NCBI RefSeq assembly: GCF_001557235.1
Contig: NZ_LSJI01000016.1
Location: 1-15,965, forward strand
DNA: 15,965 bases
Origin: Phenylobacterium sp. CCH9-H3
GTDB lineage: Bacteria; Pseudomonadota; Alphaproteobacteria; Caulobacterales; Caulobacteraceae
Reading direction: 5' to 3'
How positions within the stretch are numbered: the first letter of the stretch is position 1; each line of letters starts with the position of its first letter. The notes below the pieces were generated by a model. The model did not search any database. It saw only the letters and a program-made list of their open reading frames with translations, and was not told the origin of the DNA. A program made the position numbers and the translations under genes. Of the stretch, positions 6,348-13,448 are shown in pieces.

Positions 6348-8188
6348 AGGCCGTGGGCCAGGCGGCGGGGGGCAAGCCCCGGATCAACGACTTCGTCGTC
6401 AAGTTCGCCAATGTGAACGGCTCGGGATCGGCCAGCGCCAACGGCCTCTTCGCCCGCTCGGTGATGCGGATGGGCGTGCCGGTGGCGGCCCGCAACATCT
6501 TCCCGTCGAACATCCAGGGCCTGCCCACCTGGTATGAGGTGCGGATCACCGAGGCCGGCCACCTGGGGCGGCGCGGCGGGGTCGACCTGATGGTCGCCAT
6601 GAACCCCCAGACCTGGGACCGGGATCTGGCCGAGATCGAGAGCGGGGGGTTCCTGTTCTACGACTCCACCAAGCCGATCCCGGCCTCCCGCTTCCGGGAC
6701 GACATCACGGTCATCGGCGTGCCGCTGACCGCCATGTGCAACGAGGCCTATGAGCTTCCGCGCGAACGGCAGCTCTTCAAGAACACCATCTATGTCGGGG
6801 CCTTGGCGGCGCTTCTTGGCATAGACCTCGCCGCCATCGAGGGGCTGCTGGCCGACGACTTCGCCGGCAAGGACCGGCTGATCAAGGCCAATGTCGAGGC
6901 CCTGCACATGGGCCACGGCTACGTGCGCGAGCGCCTTTCGCCCCTGCCGCTCCAGGTGCGCCCCGCCGACGCCGTCGGCGACCGGATCTATGTGGAGGGC
7001 AACCAGGCCGCGGCCCTGGGCGCGGTCTATGGCGGGGCCACCGTCTGCGCCTGGTATCCGATCACGCCGTCCACCTCTCTGGCCGAGGCTTTCACCAGCT
7101 ATTGCCAGGACTTGCGGACGGATCCTGAGACCGGCAAGGCCCGCTGCGCCATCATCCAGGCCGAGGACGAGATCGCCTCCATCGGCATGGTCGTCGGCGC
7201 CGGCTGGAACGGCTGCCGCGCCTTCACCGCCACCTCCGGGCCCGGCGTCTCGCTGATGACCGAGTTCATCGGTCTCTCGTACTTCGCCGAGATCCCGGCG
7301 GTGATCTTCGACGTTCAGCGGGGCGGGCCCTCCACCGGCATGCCCACGCGCACGCAACAGGCGGATCTGCTGGCCGCCGCCTATGCCGGCCACGGCGACA
7401 CCAAGCACCCCATGCTGCTGCCGGCCGATCCCGGCGAATGCTTCGAGATGGGGGCCCAGGCCTTCGACCTGGCCGACCGGCTGCAGACCACCGTCTTCGT
7501 CATGCTCGACCTCGACATCGGCATGAACGAGTGGCTGACCGAGCCCTTCCGCTGGGACGACAGCCGCCGCCTCGACCGCGGCAAGGTCATGACGGCCGAG
7601 CAGCTGGACGCGGGCGTCGACTTCGGCCGCTACAAGGATGTTGACGGCGACGGCATTCCCTACCGCACCTATCCGGGCGCCCACCCCACCAAGGGCGGCT
7701 ACTTCACCCGCGGCACCTCGCGGAACCCCTATGCCCGCTACTCGGAGGAGGGCGCCGTCTACGTCGACAACATGGAGCGGCTGCTCCGCAAGTTCGAGAC
7801 GGCCAAGGCCCTGGTCCCGGCGCCGGTGATCCGGCCCGCCAAGGGCAAGACCGGCGAGGGCGTCATCTACTTCGGCTCCACCACCCCCGCCATGCACGAG
7901 GCGCTGGAGATGCTGGAGGCGCAGGGGCGGCGGCTGGACGCCCTGCGCGTCCGCGCCTTCCCCTTCGCCGACGCGGTCTTCGACTTCATCGCCCAGCACG
8001 ACCGGGTCTACCTCATCGAGCAGAACCGCGACGCCCAGCTGCGCACGCTCATCATGACCGAGGGCGACGTGGACCCGGCCAAGCTCGTCTCCATCCTCCA
8101 CTACGACGGCACCCCCATCACCGCCCGCTTCATCGCCGGCGCCATCGCCCAGCGGATGCAGGTGGGCCAGATCGAGGCTGCGGAATGA
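6332..8188 (+). CDS. korA: 2-oxoacid (2-oxoglutarate):acceptor oxidoreductase, fused gamma-alpha subunit
   Basis: The large 618-residue subunit of a thiamine-diphosphate enzyme that decarboxylates a 2-oxoacid to its acyl-CoA, acting in the cytoplasm with KorB. Residues about 20-200 are the gamma domain, with NGSGSASANGLFARS (29-43) and the RRGGVD loop. The alpha domain begins near 217, with WYPITPSTSLAEAF (241-254), FTATSGPGVSLM (298-309) and the substrate-side loop QRGGPSTGMPTRTQQ (329-343). This gamma-alpha fusion order is typical of KorA-type enzymes. 2-oxoglutarate is the likeliest substrate, but related enzymes use pyruvate or branched-chain oxoacids. The ATG start lies inside the end of the previous gene, and the stop overlaps korB in ATGA, so all three are coupled. 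Confidence 0.9.
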   Translation: MPESVKAVGQAAGGKPRINDFVVKFANVNGSGSASANGLFARSVMRMGVPVAARNIFPSNIQGLPTWYEVRITEAGHLGRRGGVDLMVAMNPQTWDRDLAEIESGGFLFYDSTKPIPASRFRDDITVIGVPLTAMCNEAYELPRERQLFKNTIYVGALAALLGIDLAAIEGLLADDFAGKDRLIKANVEALHMGHGYVRERLSPLPLQVRPADAVGDRIYVEGNQAAALGAVYGGATVCAWYPITPSTSLAEAFTSYCQDLRTDPETGKARCAIIQAEDEIASIGMVVGAGWNGCRAFTATSGPGVSLMTEFIGLSYFAEIPAVIFDVQRGGPSTGMPTRTQQADLLAAAYAGHGDTKHPMLLPADPGECFEMGAQAFDLADRLQTTVFVMLDLDIGMNEWLTEPFRWDDSRRLDRGKVMTAEQLDAGVDFGRYKDVDGDGIPYRTYPGAHPTKGGYFTRGTSRNPYARYSEEGAVYVDNMERLLRKFETAKALVPAPVIRPAKGKTGEGVIYFGSTTPAMHEALEMLEAQGRRLDALRVRAFPFADAVFDFIAQHDRVYLIEQNRDAQLRTLIMTEGDVDPAKLVSILHYDGTPITARFIAGAIAQRMQVGQIEAAE

Positions 8189-9240
8189 CCTACATCCTGA
8201 AGCCCCAGCTGCATCACCCCAGCCTGCCCACCAACAGCCTGGGCTACACCCGCCGCGACTACGAGGGCTCGGTCTCGACCCTCTGCGCCGGCTGCGGCCA
8301 CGACAGCATCTCGTCGGCCATCATCCAGGCCTGTTTCGAGCTGGAGCTGCCGCCGCACCGCGTCGCCAAGCTCTCCGGCATCGGCTGCTCGTCCAAGACG
8401 CCGGACTACTTCCTGGGCGCCAGCCACGGCTTCAACACCGTCCACGGCCGCATGCCCTCGGTGCTCACCGGCGCCAACCTCGCCAACCGCGAGCTGATCT
8501 ACCTGGGCGTCTCTGGCGACGGCGACAGCGCCTCCATCGGCCTCGGCCAGTTCGCCCACGCCATCCGCCGCGGCGTGAACATGCTCTACATCGTCGAGAA
8601 CAACGGCGTGTACGGCCTCACCAAGGGCCAGTTCTCGGCCACCTCGGACAAGGGCTCCAAGTCCAAGCGCGGCGTGGTCAACCACGACGCCGGCATCGAC
8701 ATGGTGAGCCTCGCCCTGCAGATGGGCGCCACCTTCGTCGGCCGCAGCTTCTCCGGCGACAAGGCCCAGCTCGTGCCCCTGATCAAGGCGGGCCTCGCCC
8801 ACAAGGGCGCCGCCTTCATCGACTGCATCTCCCCGTGCGTGCAGTTCAACAACCACCCGGGGTCCACCAAGAGCTTCGACTACGTCCGCGAGCACAACGA
8901 AGCGGTGAACCGGCTGGACGTCATCACCCCGCGCGACCCGATCCACGTGGACTACAAGCCCGGCGAGACCGTACGGGTCCAGCAGCACGACGGCTCGGTC
9001 CTGTCGCTGCACAAGCTGAACGAGCTCTACAACCCGAACAGCCGCGCCCAGGCCCTGGGCTACCTCCAGGCCCGGCAGGCGAGGGGCCAGATCGTCACCG
9101 GCCTGCTGTTCGTGGATCCCGAAGCCGGCGACCTCCACGACGCCGTGGGCACGGTGGACACGCCCCTCAACCAGCTCTCCCAGGCCGAGCTCGTCCCCGG
9201 CCAGGCCGCCCTCGACCGGATCAACGCCGCGCTACGTTAG
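8185..9240 (+). CDS. korB: 2-oxoacid (2-oxoglutarate):acceptor oxidoreductase, beta subunit
   Basis: A 351-residue subunit carrying thiamine diphosphate and one [4Fe-4S] cluster. The thiamine-binding motif runs from GDGDSASIG (111-119) to VENNGVYGLTKGQ (137-149). Likely cluster ligands are C34 and C37 (CAGCGH), C68 (GIGCSS) and C218 (SPCVQFN), the KorB pattern. It starts at the ATG overlapping the korA stop by four bases. Its last 20 bases overlap the end of the convergent membrane-protein gene, so there is no room for a separate terminator between the two transcripts. In aerobes such enzymes can stand in for or supplement the 2-oxoglutarate dehydrogenase complex. Which applies here is unknown. 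Confidence 0.92.
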   Translation: MTYILKPQLHHPSLPTNSLGYTRRDYEGSVSTLCAGCGHDSISSAIIQACFELELPPHRVAKLSGIGCSSKTPDYFLGASHGFNTVHGRMPSVLTGANLANRELIYLGVSGDGDSASIGLGQFAHAIRRGVNMLYIVENNGVYGLTKGQFSATSDKGSKSKRGVVNHDAGIDMVSLALQMGATFVGRSFSGDKAQLVPLIKAGLAHKGAAFIDCISPCVQFNNHPGSTKSFDYVREHNEAVNRLDVITPRDPIHVDYKPGETVRVQQHDGSVLSLHKLNELYNPNSRAQALGYLQARQARGQIVTGLLFVDPEAGDLHDAVGTVDTPLNQLSQAELVPGQAALDRINAALR

Positions 9241-9967
9241 GCCGCCCGACCCAGACCGCCAGGACGGCCAGTCCCACGGCCGCGGCCAGCGCCGCGCCGG
9301 CGGGCAGGGGCTTGGCCACGTGCTCGGCCACCCACACGGCCACCAGGCCCCAGACGATCGGCACGGCATAGGCCAGCAGCCGCAGGCGCAGCAGCACCGC
9401 CGCGCCCACCGCCGTCACCACGGCCACCCCGCCCACGCCTACCGCCTCGTTCCCGGCCGGCACGATCCCGCGGGCGGTCAGCACGGTGACGATGTTGATG
9501 GCCGAGGCGATGGTCAGCCAGCCCGCCAGCAGGCCAAGCGGCCAGTAGACGAACAGATGATCGCGCACGTTCGCCTCATAGGCGGGCAGGGCCCGGGCCA
9601 GGGCGAAGATCGCCGCCGCCGCCGAGGCCACGATGATCGCCACGCTCGCCCACTGCCAGTTGTTCGCCGCCGCCAGCAGCCAGGCGCCGCAGCCGGCGAT
9701 GGCCAGGATGGCCGGCGCCGCCGTCGCGGCCACCGCCGGGTCGTTCCGGTTCCGCGGCAGCGCCTGCCACACCGCATAGGCCACGAAGCCCGCGTAGATC
9801 ACCGACCAGATGGAGAAGGCGTAGCCCGCGGCCCTCAGCGTCTCGTTGCCGTCGTCCGCGAACTCGGCGGCCGACAGCCCCAGGTCCAGCGCCGACTGCA
9901 CGGCCGGAACGCCGATGGCGAAGGTGACGGCCAGGGGGACCAGCACGCGCCGGGCGGCCGGGTTCAC
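9221..9967 (-). CDS. Multi-pass membrane protein, TspO/MBR-like
   Basis: A 248-residue, very hydrophobic protein with about seven or eight predicted membrane segments (roughly 8-24, 48-70, 82-102, 106-124, 138-162, 176-195, 197-214 and 222-240). FSIWSVIYAGF (51-61) and FVYWPLGLLAGWLTIAS (139-155) resemble the tryptophan-containing motifs of TspO/MBR-related proteins, which bind porphyrin-like ligands. It is longer than the five-helix TspO family, so the relationship is distant and the ligand unknown. The start is a GTG at 9967 that overlaps the upstream lipoprotein stop as GTGA, so the two are coupled. The 3' end runs 20 bases into korB on the other strand. Confidence 0.65.
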   Translation of the reverse strand: MNPAARRVLVPLAVTFAIGVPAVQSALDLGLSAAEFADDGNETLRAAGYAFSIWSVIYAGFVAYAVWQALPRNRNDPAVAATAAPAILAIAGCGAWLLAAANNWQWASVAIIVASAAAAIFALARALPAYEANVRDHLFVYWPLGLLAGWLTIASAINIVTVLTARGIVPAGNEAVGVGGVAVVTAVGAAVLLRLRLLAYAVPIVWGLVAVWVAEHVAKPLPAGAALAAAVGLAVLAVWVGRPNVARR

Positions 9968-10779
9968 CGCCTGCCACCCTTGTCCTTGTCGTCGGCCTTG
10001 TCGTCGGCCTTGTCTTCATCGGGCGCCGCCTTGGCGCCGCTCAGCGCCGGAACATAGAGCCCGCTCGCCAGCCCTGCCAGGAACCCCTCGGGGCGGAAGC
10101 GCGGGCCGTACGGGGCGCAGGGGTCCGGATCCTCGATCTTGCGCGACTTGTGGTCCTTCGGCGTCATCACCGCGCCCACCGTGTCGCCGAACGGCTCGGC
10201 GAACTGCAGGGCGTCGCCCAGCCGGCTCAGCGAGGGGTCGTCCGTTCCGATGGGCGTGGCGTTGCGGTTCCAGACCACCGCCGCCACCTGCTTGCCGTCC
10301 CGCGCGATCATCTCGGCCTCGGCGCCCAGCCCGCCCACCGTCCCGGGCACGCGCAGGCCGATCGGGCCGGGGATGAAGAAGCCGCTCGCCGCCGACAGGG
10401 CCGAGGCCGTCCGGCCGGTAGGCGCCACTCGCGTCACCACCGCCCGCACCTCCGCATCCGCCGTCTCGCCCGCCGGCGCCAGGGCGAACCGCTCGGTCAG
10501 CTCGAAACAGAGCTGGGCGTCCACCTCCCGCAGCAGCACCTCCCGCTCCTGCGGCGTCAGCCAGGCCGTCGCCTCGCCCTCCGCCAGCCGCGCCGGCCGG
10601 ATCGCCACCCGCGACACCCTCGCCAGCCGATCCTTGTCGCTCCGCCGCACCACGCTGGTCCGGACGGTCCCGTCCTTGGCCTCCAGCCCCTCATAGCTGG
10701 AAAGCTGCCCGGAATAGCGCCCTGGCGTCGCACACGCGGCGAGCGCGGCGGGGAGCAGGAAGACCAACGCAAGTTTCAA
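9964..10779 (-). CDS. Outer-membrane-type lipoprotein, DUF3313-like
   Basis: A predicted lipoprotein of 271 residues. The chosen start is the TTG at 10779, with GGGAG six bases upstream. It gives a textbook signal: positively charged MKLALV, a hydrophobic core and lipobox LAAC with the lipidated cysteine at position 16. A GTG further up at 10815 would put 12 extra residues before the signal and is less likely. The body (RYSGQLSSYEGL, then SRVAIRPARL and ELTERFALA) resembles DUF3313 lipoproteins, whose role is unknown. A glycine-proline-rich stretch GFFIPGPIGLRVPG lies mid-protein. The tail is lysine/aspartate-rich and repetitive. It is coupled to the membrane protein downstream, suggesting a shared envelope role. 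Confidence 0.75.
   Translation of the reverse strand: MKLALVFLLPAALAACATPGRYSGQLSSYEGLEAKDGTVRTSVVRRSDKDRLARVSRVAIRPARLAEGEATAWLTPQEREVLLREVDAQLCFELTERFALAPAGETADAEVRAVVTRVAPTGRTASALSAASGFFIPGPIGLRVPGTVGGLGAEAEMIARDGKQVAAVVWNRNATPIGTDDPSLSRLGDALQFAEPFGDTVGAVMTPKDHKSRKIEDPDPCAPYGPRFRPEGFLAGLASGLYVPALSGAKAAPDEDKADDKADDKDKGGRR
9985..10014. repeat. 12-bp tandem repeat inside the lipoprotein gene
   Basis: CTTGTCGTCGGC is present twice in tandem (9985-9996, 9997-10008), followed by a partial copy. It encodes the repeated KADD units of the lipoprotein tail. The unit is a multiple of three, so gain or loss of copies would keep the frame. Confidence 0.7.
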
Positions 10780-10859
10780 CGCACACTCCCGGGGCGAACT
10801 GTCCGCCCAACGCACGCTGTGCGGCGCAGGTTGCAGGATTGTGACGCGGGGTCAGCCGG

Positions 10860-11315
10860 TCAGGGCGTTTTCGCCGGCCGCCGGCGACGCGGGACCCGGA
10901 CGGTCGCCTCGCCGTCCATGATCAGCTCGTCCCCCACATAGGCCTCGCAGCGCAGGACCACCCGCGCGGCCGCCTCGTCGATGGCCGCCACCGTCACGCG
11001 GGACCGGACGACGTCGCCGATCCGCACCGGCCGGTGGAAGTTCAGCGTCTGGCCCAGATAGATCGCCCCCGCCCCCGGCAGGATCGTGCCCACCACCGCC
11101 GAGCCGAACGACGCCGACAACAGCCCGTGCGCAATCCGCCCCCGATAGGCCGTCTTCGCCGCAAACGCCTCGTCCATGTGCAGCGGGTTGAAGTCGTCCG
11201 ACGCCTCGGCGAACTGCCCGATCCGCTGCTCGCTCACGGTCACCAGCTTCTCGGCCGTCATCCCGACGGAGAGCTCCTCCAGGATATAGCCGCCGGACGG
11301 ATGGGGTTCGGTCAT
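10860..11315 (-). CDS. MaoC-family dehydratase ((R)-enoyl-CoA hydratase-like)
   Basis: A 151-residue single hot-dog-fold protein, expected to add water to a trans-2-enoyl-CoA giving an (R)-3-hydroxyacyl-CoA, in the cytoplasm. The hydratase motif is clear: D41-FNPLH46, with the PhaJ-type aspartate and histidine five residues apart, followed by RGRIAHGLLSAS (58-69) and LNFHRPVRIGD (91-101). The start at 11315 gives the full domain, including LEELSVGM at 12-19. It has no Shine-Dalgarno: seven C bases directly precede the ATG. A later ATG at codon 19 would cut into the domain. About 80 bases separate it from the lipoprotein gene downstream, so co-transcription is possible. The substrate chain length cannot be told. 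Confidence 0.88.
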   Translation of the reverse strand: MTEPHPSGGYILEELSVGMTAEKLVTVSEQRIGQFAEASDDFNPLHMDEAFAAKTAYRGRIAHGLLSASFGSAVVGTILPGAGAIYLGQTLNFHRPVRIGDVVRSRVTVAAIDEAAARVVLRCEAYVGDELIMDGEATVRVPRRRRPAKTP

Positions 11316-11591
11316 GGGGGGGGATTAGCGGCGGAGGAGGCGGGTCGCTAGCGGAAAGGCGCCTGGATCCCGTCTTAGAGCCGACGCCGAGGCGTAGTTG
11401 AAGACGCCCGTTATCCACAGCCCGTGGGTACTCATCCCCGGGAAGCTGGATCCACGCTGGTATGACGACTTCCAAGCCTGATCCACGCGCTGTAAGCAGG
11501 AGCCTACCGTGAGACAGCGCCCCCGGCCGACTCGTGGTTCAATCAAATAACTCGCACGCGCAGCGCGCGTCGGTGGCTGCGAGGAGCTGGG
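11316..11591. other. Intergenic region at the left edge of the accessory block
   Basis: This 276-base region has no convincing gene. It contains a perfect DnaA-box-like TTATCCACA (11411-11419), the 9-mer GATCCACGC twice (11449-11457 and 11480-11488), the related CTGGATCC at 11363-11370 and 11446-11453, an AT-rich patch AATCAAATAA (11541-11550) that could be a -10 region, and a palindrome ACGCGC-AGC-GCGCGT (11556-11570) ahead of the queC ribosome site. It probably holds the promoter and control sites of the four-gene operon, and perhaps the insertion junction. Confidence 0.45.
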
Positions 11592-12218
11592 ATGCGTCGG
11601 CGCATACTCGTACTGCACAGCGGGGGGATGGACTCCACCGTCTTGGTCTACGCGGCTCACCGGGCTGGGCACGAGGTTGTCAGTCTCGGCGTGGATTATG
11701 GCCAACGGCTTTCGGTGGAGATGACATTCGCAGCGCGTCACTGCGATGCTTTGGGCATCCGTCGTGACGTGATCAACGTTCACTGGAACAAGCCGGAACG
11801 CGATATCCCCCTTGATCGGCCAGTCGCCGAGATGAGCGCTTCAGTGTCCCCGGCATTTCTGCCGAGCCGCAACGTGGTGTTCCTGTCGCTTGCTTCCGCG
11901 CATGCCGCAGGCGTTCGCGCCGACGAGGTGCAGATAGGCCTCAATTGTGTGGACTTCTCAGGTTATCCTGATTGCACTGAAGCATTCTTCGAGAGCTTCA
12001 AGACGATGCTCGCCATCGCTAATCCGGAAGGTCCGAAGTTAACCGCACCTCTACTCCGGATGAGCAAGCGTCAGATAGCTGACCTGGGCCGTAGTCTCGG
12101 ACTCGGCGAGTGGGATACGTGGAGCTGCTATCGTCCGCAGTTGGTCAACGGCTCCGTAACACCCTGCCATCAGTGCGATGCATGCAGACTGCACGCGCAC
12201 GCCTGGGCAGAGACTTAA
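11592..12218 (+). CDS. queC: QueC-like 7-cyano-7-deazaguanine synthase
   Basis: At 208 residues this is close to full-length QueC, which turns 7-carboxy-7-deazaguanine, ammonia and ATP into preQ0. The ATP-pyrophosphatase loop SGGMDST is at 10-16. VDYGQRLSVE, PSRNVVFLSLA (91-101), VDFSGYPDC (120-128) and LSKR-type RMSKRQI (156-162) follow in QueC order. The zinc site is complete: C179 in TWSCY, then C192, C195 and C198 in PCHQCDAC. A GAGGAG site five bases upstream fixes the start. No queD, queE or queF is nearby. Only three bases separate it from the next gene. This context suggests a paralogue serving the accessory operon, like the QueC homologues of type IV CBASS and QatABCD, rather than the tRNA pathway copy. 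Its true product here may differ from preQ0. Confidence 0.88.
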   Translation: MRRRILVLHSGGMDSTVLVYAAHRAGHEVVSLGVDYGQRLSVEMTFAARHCDALGIRRDVINVHWNKPERDIPLDRPVAEMSASVSPAFLPSRNVVFLSLASAHAAGVRADEVQIGLNCVDFSGYPDCTEAFFESFKTMLAIANPEGPKLTAPLLRMSKRQIADLGRSLGLGEWDTWSCYRPQLVNGSVTPCHQCDACRLHAHAWAET

Positions 12219-12221
12219 GGG

Positions 12222-13448
12222 ATGGCCGATATCGCGCTAGTGGCCTGCGCAAAGACCAAGGCGAAGCGTCCAGCGCCCGCCGCGGCGCTTTACGTCTCGG
12301 CGCTATACCGCAAGTCCCTGCTTGCCGCGCTCGACCGAACGAAGGCGGTCTACATTCTGTCGGCGAAGCATGGGTTGGTCAGCCTCGATGACATCCTCGA
12401 ACCCTACGAGATGACGCTAAAGACTATGCCCAGCACGACCCGTCGCGCTTGGGGTGCGACAGTTGCTGAAGCTATCCGAAGCGTTGCGAAGCGGCGCGAC
12501 CAACTGCTTCTCTTTGCCGGTGAAGACTATGCTGCACCGCTTCGTGAGCCCCTCCAGGCCCAGGGCTACCTGCTGCAATATCCACTCGGTACGCGCTCTC
12601 TCGGCGCGCGCTTGCAACATTTGCGCGAATTGAACGGCGAAGCGGTGCTGGAGGCGGCACTACCTCGCTTTGACGGCCTGATACGCAAGTTGAGCCGCGC
12701 TCAAGACGGTGGACGGAGGATTGCCGACTGTCACGGTCGCCAGCCTTGGCCGGAACGCGGTCTCTATTTCGTCACCGAGGATGTCGGCCCAGGTGGTCGA
12801 AGAATGGTTACACGAGTAGGCACGCATGCTGTGAGCGTCGGCTCTCGTACCACCCTTTGGGATCGGGTCAGCACCCACCGTGGCGCCGGGCATGGCGGTG
12901 GTAGCCATCGCTCCTCGATCTTTCGCGCTCATGTGGGCCGGGCACTCTCCCGCCGCGCTGCTGCAGCCTCGGTACCCCCTAGCTGGGGGGTCGGAGCTTC
13001 GGCACCGTCAGAGATTCGGGCCGGCGAGGCTGAGCTCGAACGCCGGGTGTCGGAAAAGATCGGCGACATGCGGCTGCTATGGCTAGATGTGCCAGACGCA
13101 CCTGGTCCCCGCAGCGATCGAGCGTACCTTGAGCGCAACATTATTGGCCTGCTATCGCGCGCCAATCTGTTGGGCGCCCGTGTCCAGCCTGATCCCATCT
13201 GGCTGGGCGCAGACAGCAGCGATTGGCGTATTGTTGTCAGCGGTCTGTGGAACTTAGACCATCTATTCCATCGCCCGGACCCCGCCTTTCTGGATGTGCT
13301 GGAGAGCTTTGTTCAAGCGACAACCAGCGGGAAGCCTCCGCCCCGAAGTTCTATTGCGCCAGCTGCGTGGGGCGTGCGCCAGGAGGCGCGCCCTGCGACA
13401 CAACTGAAACTCTTCGAAACGAGCGCAAACTCATATGGCGGAACCTAA
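12222..13448 (+). CDS. Two-domain protein: DUF6884-like N-terminus and GIY-YIG-like nuclease C-terminus
   Basis: A 408-residue protein of unknown role. Residues 1-160 resemble DUF6884: VACAKTK near the start, ALYVSALYRKS (22-32), YILSAKHGLVSLDD (44-57) and the following EPYEMTL. Residues about 178-365 look like a divergent GIY-YIG fold: RGLYFV (179-184) for the GIY strand, RVGTHA (198-203) for the YIG strand, LWDRVSTHRG (212-221) with the candidate arginine R215, and YLERNIIGLLS (302-312) with the candidate catalytic glutamate E304. SGLWNLDHL (340-348) is also typical of the family as I remember it. GIY-YIG enzymes cut DNA. The DUF6884 activity is not known to me. It begins three bases after queC and overlaps the SIR2-kinase gene by 14 bases. 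Confidence 0.7.
   Translation: MADIALVACAKTKAKRPAPAAALYVSALYRKSLLAALDRTKAVYILSAKHGLVSLDDILEPYEMTLKTMPSTTRRAWGATVAEAIRSVAKRRDQLLLFAGEDYAAPLREPLQAQGYLLQYPLGTRSLGARLQHLRELNGEAVLEAALPRFDGLIRKLSRAQDGGRRIADCHGRQPWPERGLYFVTEDVGPGGRRMVTRVGTHAVSVGSRTTLWDRVSTHRGAGHGGGSHRSSIFRAHVGRALSRRAAAASVPPSWGVGASAPSEIRAGEAELERRVSEKIGDMRLLWLDVPDAPGPRSDRAYLERNIIGLLSRANLLGARVQPDPIWLGADSSDWRIVVSGLWNLDHLFHRPDPAFLDVLESFVQATTSGKPPPRSSIAPAAWGVRQEARPATQLKLFETSANSYGGT

Noticed and set aside
6341..8101. Long open frame antisense to korA
   Set aside because: Same reason: low-complexity Gly/Ala/Val/Asp-rich product, no ribosome site, and korA motifs are certain on the other strand.
8101..9138. Long antisense frame opposite korB
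   Set aside because: No domain, no start signals, and the korB thiamine and iron-sulfur motifs fix the coding strand.
11411..11419. Replication origin based on the DnaA-box match
   Set aside because: Only one perfect box, no AT-rich unwinding region and no origin-associated genes nearby.
11316..11591. PreQ1-type riboswitch before queC
   Set aside because: No compact hairpin followed by the A-rich tail of preQ1-I aptamers is visible; the palindrome at 11556-11570 alone is not enough.
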